NCBI RefSeq assembly: GCF_014397025.1 | Contig: NZ_JACJUO010000001.1 | Coordinates: forward strand, 1,722,501 to 1,786,500 | Direction: 5' to 3' | Length of the DNA: 64,000 nt | Origin: Ochrobactrum sp. Marseille-Q0166 | GTDB lineage: Bacteria; Pseudomonadota; Alphaproteobacteria; Rhizobiales; Rhizobiaceae | Shown: positions 8,956-17,881 of the stretch, piece by piece | How positions within the stretch are numbered: the stretch's first letter is position 1 | Layout of the letters: each line of letters opens with the position of its first letter | Translations under genes and position numbers: made by a program | The notes under the pieces: model-generated | Seen by the model: only the letters and a program-made list of their open reading frames with translations | Database searches by the model: none | Told to the model about the DNA's origin: nothing

Positions 8956-9687
8956 TCAAGGTCTCCCCACGGCTCTCGAAGACCGCACCGACACCTTATT
9001 ACCACCCGACAGTGGATGCAGCGAATGGATCTCGAATGGCGCCCCTTTTTCAGGTTCAACAAACAAAGCAAGATTGGCGACTTCGACCTGATCTTCGAGA
9101 ACAGGAGCAAAAAAGTCGTTAAGTGCCCGCTCGACCTGAGGACGTTGCTTTTCTTCCACAGGCCCAGTCAATGTCATATGAAAACGGAACTCATCAAATA
9201 CATACGGATAACCCCAGCGATCCAGATTACGTCTCTGTGTATCGCTTAAACGCTCAGGGCAACGTTTGGCGATTTCTTTATCGCGCAGAGGTGCACGAAA
9301 ACGGTCAAACGATACAACAATATCATTGGCTAGCTGGTTGAGCTCAGCCACAGGCTCTTCGGGGACCAGTGCGAAAAATGGGCCGATACCTTGAATTTTA
9401 AGGCGCGGAATAACGAAGGGCGCAGTTGACGAAGCAAAATACATAAGCGCGGAAAGCAAGTCGCTTTCCTGAAACCCTTCATCAAGCCTGAACGGTGCTT
9501 TCAATGTCCCATGAAAACCATATCGCCGCGGCTCTTCGGTCAGCAGTGCGATGTCTTCTGCCCGAAGCGTGCGAATCGCAGGAAGTTTTACAGCCTCTCC
9601 ACTAAACGCACTGCGCCCCAGCCAATTTGCAGCCACTTTCACAAGTGCATCACCCGAAGGCGGCGTGAAATAGATCGCGTAACGCAT
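8956..9687 (-). CDS. DUF1045 / 2H-phosphoesterase, putative phosphonate metabolism protein
   Basis: 243 residues. Two H-x-T motifs, GFHGTLKAPF and FHMTLTGPV, identify the 2H phosphoesterase fold, which acts on cyclic phosphodiesters or 2',5'-linked nucleotides. The family (TIGR03223/DUF1045) is repeatedly found in phn operons, and here the stop is 3 bases before phnM on the same strand. A plausible role, by inference, is handling 5-phosphoribosyl 1,2-cyclic phosphate in place of PhnP. Start ATG 9687 has AGGGG upstream; an earlier in-frame start at 9732 lacks one. Confidence 0.8.
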   Translation of the reverse strand: MRYAIYFTPPSGDALVKVAANWLGRSAFSGEAVKLPAIRTLRAEDIALLTEEPRRYGFHGTLKAPFRLDEGFQESDLLSALMYFASSTAPFVIPRLKIQGIGPFFALVPEEPVAELNQLANDIVVSFDRFRAPLRDKEIAKRCPERLSDTQRRNLDRWGYPYVFDEFRFHMTLTGPVEEKQRPQVERALNDFFAPVLEDQVEVANLALFVEPEKGAPFEIHSLHPLSGGNKVSVRSSRAVGRP

Positions 9688-9816
9688 ATTGATTCCCCTT
9701 TTCGCAGGATGCTTACACGCGGAATGTGGCAAGTCGATAAAGGCAGGCTAAATCAGGATTTTACATCAGAGGAAATTCGTATAGGCGTAGTTTTGAATAG
9801 CTGTGAGGAGGTAACT

Positions 9817-10731
9817 ATGGGTGGTTTTGCGTCAATTGGTGAATGCATGATCGAACTGTCGGGAAGCGGCGATGATCAGTGGCGGATGGGCTTTGCCGGA
9901 GACACCCTGAACACTGCCTGGTACATGCGCGCCCTGACAGAACCATCCTATGCAGTAGAATATGTCAGCGCTTTTGGCGAAGATGATTTTTCCCAGCAAC
10001 AACGCGCATTCCTTGCTTCAAACGGAATCGGTACAGCAAACAGTCCAGTTATCAAAGGCGCTCATCCCGGCCTCTATGCGATTACGCTCAACGGCGCCGA
10101 GCGTTCCTTCACCTATTGGCGCAACGATGCCGCGGCAAAGCGGCTTGCCAGCGACAAAGACGCGCTGAAAGCCAGCCTCGCCGGGCGTGATATGATTTAT
10201 TTTTCCGGGATTTCAGTGGGAATCGTATTTCCGGAGCATCGTGAGACACTATTCGAGGTATTGCGTGAGTGCCGTGCAAATGGCGCACGCATTGCTTTCG
10301 ATCCAAATTTCAGGCACCAGCTCTGGCCAGACCGGGAAGTGGCAAAGAAAATTATCAGCGACGCCATGCGCATTGCCGATATTGCGCTACCGACATTTCC
10401 GGATGAGCAAGCCCTTTTCGGCGATGAAACAGCACAAGCCTGTGCAGACCGACTGGCGGGGCTTGGTGTCAAAGAAATTATCGTGAAGGACGGAACCGAA
10501 CCGGCGCTGGTCGTTGCTGATGGCAACAAGACACTCGTGCCTTCGGTCAAAGCCAATGCAGTGGATACGACAGGTGCTGGCGACAGCTTTAACGGTGGTT
10601 ATCTGGCTGCGCGACTGCACGGCCTCTCGCCTGTGGAAGCAGCAACGAAAGCACATACCGTTGCCGCCCGAGTGGTTGAAGTTCGCGGCGCGCTGGCTCC
10701 GATGGAAACTGCACGCGCCGCTTATCTTTAA
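9817..10731 (+). CDS. kdgK: PfkB family sugar kinase, 2-dehydro-3-deoxygluconokinase-like
   Basis: 304 residues. The N-terminal glycine-rich strand MGGFASIGECMIEL, the early substrate-binding GGDTLNTAWYMR-like segment (GDTLNTAWYMR), IAFDPNFRHQLW and the C-terminal catalytic loop VDTTGAGDSFNGGY are those of ribokinase-family KdgK proteins. These phosphorylate 2-keto-3-deoxygluconate in the Entner-Doudoroff or pectin pathway. A strong GAGGAGGT ribosome binding site precedes ATG 9817. The gene converges with galM, 3 bases apart. Confidence 0.85.
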   Translation: MGGFASIGECMIELSGSGDDQWRMGFAGDTLNTAWYMRALTEPSYAVEYVSAFGEDDFSQQQRAFLASNGIGTANSPVIKGAHPGLYAITLNGAERSFTYWRNDAAAKRLASDKDALKASLAGRDMIYFSGISVGIVFPEHRETLFEVLRECRANGARIAFDPNFRHQLWPDREVAKKIISDAMRIADIALPTFPDEQALFGDETAQACADRLAGLGVKEIIVKDGTEPALVVADGNKTLVPSVKANAVDTTGAGDSFNGGYLAARLHGLSPVEAATKAHTVAARVVEVRGALAPMETARAAYL

Positions 10732-10734
10732 GAA

Positions 10735-11751
10735 TTAGTCCTTCGTAAAGGTGAAATGACTGGTCTGGGCGTAAACCTCGCCCGGACGCAATATCGACTG
10801 CGGGACATAGGGATATTCAAGCGAACCCGGCCATAGCTGGGGTTCGAGACAAAAACCTGCGTGTTTGCCGTAAGACTTGCCAGTCAGACCGATGCATTCA
10901 TTGGCCATTGTATTGCCTGCATAGAACTGAACGCCGGGCTCTGTGGTTGCTATATCCAAACGAATACCTGAACGTGCAGCTTTAACGGAAGCACAGGTGC
11001 GGAGAGGACCGCGCGCTGCAGTCAGGCAGAAATTGCTGTCATATTCCAGCTGAGCGCCATTTTCATCGAAGCGGATTGGCCGGAAATCGCGAAAGTCATA
11101 AGCTGTTCCCCTGACCGGCAGAATGCGACCATCGGGAATCAGAGCGTCATCAACAGGCATATAAGCATCGGCTTCGATCTTAAGCTGATGATCAAGAATG
11201 TCGCCCTCGCCGCCATCATCAAGGTTGAAATAACTGTGATGGAGAAGGCTACACGCGGTGGCCTTGTCTGTAACGGCCTCTAAATGCACAACCAGTGTGC
11301 CATCTTCTTTCAGTGAATAGGTGCAGCTTACATTCAGGTTACCCGGAAACCCCATTTCACCATCTTCAGACAGTATTTTGAGAGTTACAAAATCCGGGCC
11401 GGAATCCGCAATATTCCAGACCCGGTTTCCAAGACCTTTGCTACCGCCATGGAGATTATGCACTCCCTGAAAATTCGGCTCAACGTCATAGGTTTTGCCG
11501 TCAATTTCAAACCGCGCATTGCGGATGCGATTTGAAAAACGCCCGGCAATTGCACCCAGATGCGGTGAATGGGCCGGATAATCATCAAAGTCACGATAAC
11601 CAATCACCAGTGGTGCCTCGTGCCCCTCCATGCGAAGGTCCTGAATGGCAGCGCCCCATGTGATGATTTTAGCTTCAAGACCGCCGCTGGCAATTGTCAG
11701 GCGATGAACTGCCTGCCCGTCTGGTGCATATCCAAATATTTCCAATGTCAC
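10735..11751 (-). CDS. galM: Aldose 1-epimerase (galactose mutarotase family)
   Basis: 338 residues from the GTG at 11751. Motifs NLHGGSKGLGNRVW, LLHHSYFNL (catalytic His) and AGFCLEPQLWPGSLEY (catalytic Glu) mark the mutarotase fold that interconverts alpha and beta anomers of hexoses. GTG 11751 is favoured because GGAG lies 5 bases upstream; ATG 11766 gives five extra residues and has a poor site. It may supply substrate for the adjacent sugar kinase. Confidence 0.9.
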   Translation of the reverse strand: MTLEIFGYAPDGQAVHRLTIASGGLEAKIITWGAAIQDLRMEGHEAPLVIGYRDFDDYPAHSPHLGAIAGRFSNRIRNARFEIDGKTYDVEPNFQGVHNLHGGSKGLGNRVWNIADSGPDFVTLKILSEDGEMGFPGNLNVSCTYSLKEDGTLVVHLEAVTDKATACSLLHHSYFNLDDGGEGDILDHQLKIEADAYMPVDDALIPDGRILPVRGTAYDFRDFRPIRFDENGAQLEYDSNFCLTAARGPLRTCASVKAARSGIRLDIATTEPGVQFYAGNTMANECIGLTGKSYGKHAGFCLEPQLWPGSLEYPYVPQSILRPGEVYAQTSHFTFTKD

Positions 11752-11947
11752 TTTTTCTCCGCCCATTCTGATGCAATTTCAGGAATTATATCAAATCCGC
11801 ATCATGAACATGGTGCAAGGGAAATAAAGACAGTCCTCAGATATTTGCGCCAAAACAAAGCAATATTCATTTGTAAAAATCTGGAATAATATGGAGCAAT
11901 AGTAAGTATTTATCAAATATTATTTATATAAACTTGAGGTTGTAACA

Positions 11948-12706
11948 ATGAAAGATAATTTCAAAAAAGTTATCCCATATATTTACAGTGAAGAAGGTGG
12001 ATACGTTGACAATCCACACGACCCCGGCGGCGCGACCAATATGGGAATTACTCGATCAACATTATCTGCCTGGAGAGGATCTCCAGTATCAGCACAGGAT
12101 GTAATGAATCTTTCTAAAGCAGAGGCGACAAGAATCTATCAACAACAATTCTGGAACAAGATCGATGGCGACAATCTGCCTTCCGGCGTTGACTATGCGA
12201 TGTTTGATTTTGCGGTCAATTCCGGGCCGGGTCGCGCAGCAAAGCTGTTACAGGAAATTATCGATGAGCCACAGGATGGCGTGATCGGCGCAAAAACCAT
12301 TGCAGCAGTTTCTGAATATTCGTCTGAATTTGTAATCAATGCACTTTGTGATGCGCGCGCCTCATGGCTCAAAGGTCTATCCACAGCATCAAGATTTGGC
12401 AGCGGCTGGTTCGCACGGGTTGAGCGTGTTCGTGCGCGTGCCCTTGACCTTATAGCCACACCGCCCATTATGGAGCCTGCCGAACCCAAAGCCGAAAGTC
12501 TGCCGAAAGCGCGTCAATGCGACACCTCCGTACAAACTGTTCTCAGACATCCCGAAGCACTCGGCACTATTGGCTCAGCGTTATCGGGTCTCGTGGCTAT
12601 CGCAACAGGCAACGGGCCTGTGCAATATGCGCTTGCAATCGTTATGCTTGTATGTGCCGGTGTTGGTCTGTGGTATTTCATAAAACGCATCAGAAACGAA
12701 GCATGA
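11948..12706 (+). CDS. sagA: SagA-like muramidase: glycoside hydrolase 108 domain plus C-terminal membrane segment
   Basis: 252 residues. The N-terminal GH108 domain has the catalytic motif SEEGGYVDNPHDPGGATNMGIT and ends in a peptidoglycan-binding-3 segment. A Pro/Glu linker follows, then two hydrophobic stretches (about 200-216 and 222-243) and a basic tail. No N-terminal signal peptide is visible. The same domain order is seen in the Brucella protein SagA, a lysozyme-like enzyme linked to VirB secretion, and in phage endolysins. The upstream 180 bases are much richer in A/T than the neighbours, which fits acquisition from a phage. The ribosome binding site is weak (TTGAGGTT). Confidence 0.8.
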   Translation: MKDNFKKVIPYIYSEEGGYVDNPHDPGGATNMGITRSTLSAWRGSPVSAQDVMNLSKAEATRIYQQQFWNKIDGDNLPSGVDYAMFDFAVNSGPGRAAKLLQEIIDEPQDGVIGAKTIAAVSEYSSEFVINALCDARASWLKGLSTASRFGSGWFARVERVRARALDLIATPPIMEPAEPKAESLPKARQCDTSVQTVLRHPEALGTIGSALSGLVAIATGNGPVQYALAIVMLVCAGVGLWYFIKRIRNEA

Positions 12707-12909
12707 ATTGTGCTTTTCAAACATCATTTCAAAATTTTGTAATCGGCTTTATGTTGCGCTTGGCCTAACAGACACCTTATATGCCCGATTAACGCTCTGG
12801 TTATTGTGAAAGCAATATGACTTTCCCTATCGCTGGAAACACGCTAGATACGCGCAGATACTCAGACACATGCCTGTTGAGGCATCGCCAGGAATAAAGG
12901 AATCGAAAC

Positions 12910-13191
12910 TTGTCCTCTACTTTTGACAAAGTCGCCGACATCATCGCAGAAACGAGCGAAATCGACCGTGATATCATCACGCCGGATAGCCATACCATTG
13001 ATGATCTTGGCATCGACAGCCTCGACTTCCTCGACATCGTATTCGCTATCGACAAAGAATTCGGCATCAAGATTCCGCTTGAACAGTGGACTCAGGAAGT
13101 AAACGAAGGCAAGGCTCCGACCGAAGAATACTTCGTTCTGAAGAACCTTTGCGCCAAGATCGATGAACTGGTCGCAGCGAAAAAAGGCTGA
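12910..13191 (+). CDS. acpXL: Acyl carrier protein AcpXL for very-long-chain lipid A acyl synthesis
   Basis: 93 residues. The phosphopantetheine site is [14 protein letters not shown] (Ser37). The length and sequence are those of rhizobial AcpXL, which carries the growing 27-hydroxyoctacosanoyl chain, and not of the housekeeping ACP. The start is TTG 12910, with AAGGAA upstream. It heads a cluster with two ketosynthases, a dehydrogenase and the LpxXL acyltransferase. The dehydratase fabZXL usually expected next in rhizobial clusters is absent from the 110-base gap that follows. Confidence 0.93.
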   Translation: MSSTFDKVADIIAETSEIDRDIITPDSHTIDDLGIDSLDFLDIVFAIDKEFGIKIPLEQWTQEVNEGKAPTEEYFVLKNLCAKIDELVAAKKG

Positions 13192-13301
13192 TTAGCCGCG
13201 CAACCTGGCAGAATGAGAGGGTGAACATCCGTGTTCGCCCTGATTCTGTTTTAGGAACAAGCAAGCATTCTTGGGCACAGCATTTACGGGCAGACCGAAC
13301 C

Positions 13302-14483
13302 ATGCAGAGCAATAAAGTCGTCATAACCGGCATCGGCATCATCTCTTCGCTTGGTGAAGGACTCGATGCGCATTGGAACGCTTTCTCAGTCGCAGGCTCT
13401 GAGCCTCGTCTCGAAAAGGAAGCTTTTGCGCCTTACACAGTCCATCCGCTTGGCGAAATCGATTGGGGTTTGCAAATCCCCAAGCGTGGCGACCAGCGCC
13501 AGATGGAGACATGGCAGCGGCTTGGCACTTATGCGGCAGGCCTCGCGCTTGACGATGCAGGCATCAAGGACGACGAAGCCCTTTGCGCAAGCATGGACAT
13601 GATCGTGGGCGCTGGTGGTGGCGAACGCGACATCACAGTCGATATGCAAATTCTCGAGGAAGGTCGCACCAGTAATAATCGCGGTGAGATGCTCAATGAG
13701 AAGCTTTCGACCGAGTTGCGCCCGACCCTGTTTCTTGCCCAGCTTTCCAATCTGCTGGCAGGCAATATTTCCATCGTTCACAAGGTGACCGGCTCTTCGC
13801 GCACATTCATGGGTGAAGAAGGTTCGGGCATCTCGGCTATTGAGACCGCTGCGGCCCGCATTCGTTCAGGTCAGAGCACGCACGCGCTGGTCGGCGGCTC
13901 GTATAATGCTGAACATTTCGACATGATCCTCGGACATGAACTTGGCGGCTTGCTCAAGCATGATGGCTGGGCATCGCTCTGGGATCGTGAAGGCTCTGCC
14001 GGTGGCGGCATGATTTCGGGTTCTGGCGGTGTGTTCCTTGTGCTTGAAAGCGCTGAACACGCGCAAAAGCGCGGAGCGCGCGCCTATGCCGAAATATCGA
14101 GCATTGAAAGCGCACAAATCCGCCGTGATGTGGTTGATCTCGAAAAGACGGTGTGTGACCTGCTGCTCGCTGCCAATGGCGGAGCAAAGCCTGAATATGT
14201 AATTTCCGGTGCTTCAGGTGCGCATCAGGCAACCGCTGCGGAAAAAGCAGCGCTTGAAAGCGTTTCTACCGCTTATCGTGGTATCGCGGGCCTGACCGGC
14301 CACTTACGTGAAGCGCAGTTCCCGCTGGCCCTTGCGCTTGCAGCAATTTCCGTCTGGAAGGGTGAAGCTTTTGCACCATCGAATCCATCGGAAAAAAGCC
14401 TTGACGGATCTGTGAGCGAAGCAATTGTCACCACTATTGGTGCGACACGCGCTGAAGGTGTAGCAAAGTTGGTGAGAGCATAA
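13302..14483 (+). CDS. fabF2XL: Ketosynthase-fold protein FabF2XL, lacking the catalytic cysteine
   Basis: 393 residues with thiolase-fold ketosynthase architecture (VVITGIGIISSLGEG start). Where an active enzyme has TACATG/TACASG, this one reads SSRTFMGEEGSGISAI (about 165-180), without cysteine; its only cysteines are at 95 and 285. The NAHGTST motif is replaced by ISGASGAH (301-308), while the LTGH block is kept (331-334). This resembles a chain-length-factor partner rather than a condensing enzyme. ATG 13302 gives a normal N-terminus; GTG 13221 would add 27 unlikely residues. It lies one base from the active partner gene. The name follows the rhizobial cluster. Confidence 0.8.
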   Translation: MQSNKVVITGIGIISSLGEGLDAHWNAFSVAGSEPRLEKEAFAPYTVHPLGEIDWGLQIPKRGDQRQMETWQRLGTYAAGLALDDAGIKDDEALCASMDMIVGAGGGERDITVDMQILEEGRTSNNRGEMLNEKLSTELRPTLFLAQLSNLLAGNISIVHKVTGSSRTFMGEEGSGISAIETAAARIRSGQSTHALVGGSYNAEHFDMILGHELGGLLKHDGWASLWDREGSAGGGMISGSGGVFLVLESAEHAQKRGARAYAEISSIESAQIRRDVVDLEKTVCDLLLAANGGAKPEYVISGASGAHQATAAEKAALESVSTAYRGIAGLTGHLREAQFPLALALAAISVWKGEAFAPSNPSEKSLDGSVSEAIVTTIGATRAEGVAKLVRA

Positions 14484-14484
14484 G

Positions 14485-15762
14485 ATGACCAAATATACAG
14501 ACCATCTCGGCCGTCCCATTGTTGCCATCACGGGTGCTGGCGTTGTTTCTTCGCTCGGGCAGGGCAAGGAAGATAACTGGGCAGCACTGACCGGCGGCCG
14601 TTCAGGCATTCACGAAATCAGCCGCTTCCCTACGGAAAGCCTGAAAACCCGCTTTTCAGGCAATGTTGATTTTCTTCCTGAAAGCAATGTCGGCTCCTCT
14701 GCTCTGTCCGAGGCGCTGGCGCGTCTTGCTGGTGAAGAAGCCCTCGCCCAGTCCGGTCTTTCAGTGAGCAATTTTGGCGGACCGCTTTTCCTTGCAGCTC
14801 CTCCGGTTGAGCTCGATTGGAAAAGCCGTTTTGCGCTTGATGCGAGCATCAAGGATGAAGGCCCGGCAAGCTATCAGCTTCTGCTTGAAGCTTGCCGTCG
14901 CGTGCGTCAGGATGAGCTCTTCAATACGACGCAGTTTGGCTATATCGCCGAGCGTCTGTCTGAAGCTTTTGGAACACGCGGTCTGCCGGTAACGCTCTCT
15001 ACTGCCTGCGCTTCGGGCGCAACGGCGATCCAGCTCGGTGTTGAAGCTATTCGCCGTGGCGAAAGCGACCGTGTTCTTGCGATCGGCACCGACGGCTCGG
15101 TATCCGCTGAATCGCTTATCCGCTTTTCGCTGCTTTCCGCATTGTCCACCCAGAACGACAAGCCGGAAAAGGCATCAAAGCCTTTTTCCAAGGATCGCGA
15201 CGGTTTTGCCATGGCGGAAGGCTCAGGAGCGCTGGTGATGGAATCGCTTGAGAGTGCCATTGCACGCGGTGCCAAGGTGCTCGGCATTCTTGCCGGTTGT
15301 GGTGAAAAGGCTGATGACTTCCACCGCACCCGTTCCAAGCCTGATGCCTCGCCTGCAATCGGAACGGTGCGCGCTGCACTTAGCGATGCAGGTCTTACCG
15401 AAGATCAGCTTTCCTATGTCAATGCTCACGGCACTTCGACACCCGAAAATGACAAGATGGAGTATCTTGCCCTTTCAACGGTGTTTGGAGACCGACTTTC
15501 TTCAATCCCTGTTTCGTCAAATAAATCGATGATCGGTCATACGCTGACCGCCGCAGGAGCGATTGAAGCCGTATTCTCGCTGCTGACAATTGAAACCGGC
15601 ACCCTGCCTCCAACCATCAATTACGATAATCCGGACCCGGCAATTCCGCTGGATGTCGTGCCAAATGTGAAGCGTGACGCACAGGTTTCCGCCGTGCTTT
15701 CCAACTCATTTGGTTTCGGTGGACAGAATACCAGCCTTGTATTGACGGCAAATACGAATTAA
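14485..15762 (+). CDS. fabF1XL: Beta-ketoacyl-ACP synthase II-like FabF1XL (catalytic)
   Basis: 425 residues. The whole catalytic set is visible: Cys175 in LSTACASGAT, His315 in NAHGTSTPEND, Lys347 and His352 in NKSMIGHTLTAAGA. It condenses malonyl-ACP with acyl groups on AcpXL to build the C26-C28 chain for lipid A. It starts one base after the degenerate ketosynthase upstream, which suggests the two subunits are made together. A 9-base-pair hairpin without a T-tract lies downstream, before the dehydrogenase. Confidence 0.92.
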   Translation: MTKYTDHLGRPIVAITGAGVVSSLGQGKEDNWAALTGGRSGIHEISRFPTESLKTRFSGNVDFLPESNVGSSALSEALARLAGEEALAQSGLSVSNFGGPLFLAAPPVELDWKSRFALDASIKDEGPASYQLLLEACRRVRQDELFNTTQFGYIAERLSEAFGTRGLPVTLSTACASGATAIQLGVEAIRRGESDRVLAIGTDGSVSAESLIRFSLLSALSTQNDKPEKASKPFSKDRDGFAMAEGSGALVMESLESAIARGAKVLGILAGCGEKADDFHRTRSKPDASPAIGTVRAALSDAGLTEDQLSYVNAHGTSTPENDKMEYLALSTVFGDRLSSIPVSSNKSMIGHTLTAAGAIEAVFSLLTIETGTLPPTINYDNPDPAIPLDVVPNVKRDAQVSAVLSNSFGFGGQNTSLVLTANTN

Positions 15763-15789
15763 TCGGACAGGAAATTATATATTCTCGGT

Positions 15790-15820
15790 AATCCCGGAAA
15801 GCCGAATGCTCTCCGGGATT
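15790..15820 (+). other. Intercistronic hairpin in the lipid A acyl cluster
   Basis: AATCCCGGA (15790-15798) pairs perfectly with TCCGGGATT (15812-15820). No T-tract follows, so it is more likely an RNA-processing or stability element, or a weak attenuator between fabF1XL and the dehydrogenase, than a full terminator. Confidence 0.45.
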
Positions 15821-15842
15821 ATGTCTTGAAAAGGATAAATTC

Positions 15843-16871
15843 ATGCGCGCCTTGCAACTTCTCGACGATCGTCGTCTTGAAATGACCGATATTGCTCCGC
15901 CGCCTGCCCCCGGTAATGGCGAAGTTACCGTCAAGATCAAGGCCGTCGCACTCAACCATATCGACGTATGGGGTTGGCGTGGCATGGCATTTGCCAAGCG
16001 CAAGATGCCACTCGTCATCGGCGCAGAAGCTTCCGGTGTGGTCGATGCCATCGGCCCCGGTGTATCCAATGTTCTGCCGGGTCAGCTCGTGTCGATCTAT
16101 GGCGCACGCACCTGTGGTCTGTGCAAGGCCTGCCGTGAAGGTCGCGACAATCTGTGTGAACATGTAGGCGGTGTTCATGGCTTCCATCTTGATGGCTTTG
16201 CCTGTGAAGCCGTCAATCTGCCAGCACGTCTGCTGGTTCCGGCACCTCCCGGCGTTGACGCCATTGGTGCGGCAGTTGCTCCTGTTACTTTTGGTACTGT
16301 TGAGCACATGCTTTTTGACAATGCGAAACTCCAGCCGGGCGAAACCGTTCTGGTTCAGGCTGGCGGTTCCGGCATTGGTACAGCAGCAATTCAGCTTGCC
16401 AAGAAGATGGGCTGCACAGTCATTACCACCGTTGGATCGGACGACAAGATCGAAAAGGCGAAGGCGCTCGGTGCCGATCACGTCATCAATTATCGTGTGG
16501 ATCGCTTTGAAGGTGTTGTACGCAAGCTTACGAAGAAAAAGGGCGTCGATGTTGTGTTTGAACATGTCGGTGCCGACACATGGGCAGGCTCGATGCTTTG
16601 CATGAAGCGCGGCGCACGGCTTGTGACCTGTGGTTCGACGTCTGGCGTTTCAACAAACATGAACCTGATGCAGCTCTTCCAGCAGCAGCTCAAAATCCTC
16701 GGCTCCTTTGGTTGCCGCATGGAAAACATGGCTGATGCGATGCAGAAAATGGCGCAGGGCGTTGTTCATCCAGTCATAGACACCATTGTTGGCTTTGATG
16801 ACATCAGTACGGCTCTCAAGCGCATGGAAGGCCGCGACGTGTTCGGTAAGATCGTGTTGCAGATCGACTAA
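15843..16871 (+). CDS. Zinc-binding alcohol dehydrogenase family protein (Adh2XL)
   Basis: 342 residues of the medium-chain dehydrogenase/reductase family. The structural-zinc loop TCGLCKACREGRDNLC is present and the Rossmann motif is GGSGIGTAAIQLAKKMG. In rhizobia the homologous gene sits at this place between the ketosynthases and lpxXL and is named adh2XL; it is thought to act in making or modifying the hydroxylated very-long-chain fatty acid. The exact reaction is unproven. A ribosome binding site (AAGGAT) precedes ATG 15843, and lpxXL starts 6 bases after the stop. Confidence 0.85.
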   Translation: MRALQLLDDRRLEMTDIAPPPAPGNGEVTVKIKAVALNHIDVWGWRGMAFAKRKMPLVIGAEASGVVDAIGPGVSNVLPGQLVSIYGARTCGLCKACREGRDNLCEHVGGVHGFHLDGFACEAVNLPARLLVPAPPGVDAIGAAVAPVTFGTVEHMLFDNAKLQPGETVLVQAGGSGIGTAAIQLAKKMGCTVITTVGSDDKIEKAKALGADHVINYRVDRFEGVVRKLTKKKGVDVVFEHVGADTWAGSMLCMKRGARLVTCGSTSGVSTNMNLMQLFQQQLKILGSFGCRMENMADAMQKMAQGVVHPVIDTIVGFDDISTALKRMEGRDVFGKIVLQID

Positions 16872-16877
16872 GCCTTT

Positions 16878-17801
16878 ATGTTCAAGATAAAGCTTCTTCT
16901 CTTCAAGTGGTCGCGCAAGCTCAAGCAGTTCAACTACTGGCTTTGGGCGCAAGCCGTGTTTATGGCTCTGGCTCTGCTGCGTCTGCTGCCTGCCAAAAGT
17001 GCAATCCGCTTTTCTGCGTGGTTCGCGCGCAAGGTGGGACCGCTGACACCGCGGCACAAGGTTGCAACCAACAATCTGCGCCTTGCCTATCCCGAGAAGA
17101 GCGATGCTGAAATCGAAAAGATCGCCGTCGAAATGTGGGATTCGATGGCGCGCCTGTTCGCGGAATATATCTTCCTCGATGCGATTTTCGATTTTGATCC
17201 CAATGCGACCGAACCGGGGCTTATTGAAGTTGACGGCATTCCGATTTTCGAACGTCTGCGTGACGAGAAGAAGCCGCATATATTTTTCACCGCGCATACC
17301 GGGAATTTCGAGCTTTTACCGATCTGTGCAGGTACATTCGGTCTCGATGTAACGGCCCTCTTCCGCCCCCCGAACAATCCTTATATTGCCAACACGGTTC
17401 TCAAGGCCCGCCGCACCAATATGGGTCATCTTGTGCCATCAAAGGCCGGTGCCGCATGGTCGCTGGCGCGTGTTCTGGATGCTGGCGGCAATGTGGGGAT
17501 GCTGGTGGATCAGAAGTTCCAGCGCGGTGTTCCCTCGACCTTCTTTGATCGTCCGGTTAAAACCAATCCGTTGCTCGCCAAGCTCGCGCGCCAGTATGAT
17601 TGCGACGTCTATCCGGCGCGCTGTATTCGTCTGCCGGGCGGTCGTTACCGGCTCGAACTGAAAGAGCGTATGGATCTGCCACGCGATGAAAAGGGCGAAA
17701 TTGACATCGCCGCGACCGCGCAGCTCCTCAACGACACCGTTGAGGAATGGGTGCGTGAATATCCTGGCCAGTGGATGTGGTTCCACAAGCGCTGGGGCTA
17801 G
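16878..17801 (+). CDS. lpxXL: Lipid A very-long-chain acyltransferase
   Basis: 307 residues. An N-terminal hydrophobic anchor is followed by the HxxxxE/D acyltransferase motif in [12 protein letters not shown] (His140, Glu145), and [11 protein letters not shown]. LpxXL transfers the 27-hydroxyoctacosanoyl group from AcpXL onto lipid A at the inner membrane, giving the long secondary acyl chain that lowers host recognition in Brucella and aids symbiosis in rhizobia. It is the last gene of the cluster and is closed by a strong terminator. Confidence 0.92.
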   Translation: MFKIKLLLFKWSRKLKQFNYWLWAQAVFMALALLRLLPAKSAIRFSAWFARKVGPLTPRHKVATNNLRLAYPEKSDAEIEKIAVEMWDSMARLFAEYIFLDAIFDFDPNATEPGLIEVDGIPIFERLRDEKKPHIFFTAHTGNFELLPICAGTFGLDVTALFRPPNNPYIANTVLKARRTNMGHLVPSKAGAAWSLARVLDAGGNVGMLVDQKFQRGVPSTFFDRPVKTNPLLAKLARQYDCDVYPARCIRLPGGRYRLELKERMDLPRDEKGEIDIAATAQLLNDTVEEWVREYPGQWMWFHKRWG

Positions 17802-17814
17802 AAACCAATAATCT

Positions 17815-17846
17815 GCGTTCGGCCAGCACTGGCCGGACGCTTTTTG
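17815..17846 (+). terminator. Rho-independent terminator of the acpXL-lpxXL cluster
   Basis: An 11-base-pair stem with one G-T pair (GCGTTCGGCCA at 17815-17825 with TGGCCGGACGC at 17830-17840) and a 4-base loop is followed by TTTTTG. Confidence 0.92.
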
Positions 17847-17881
17847 TTAGAATTAGGCAATGCTTGCCAAGGGAGACAAAC

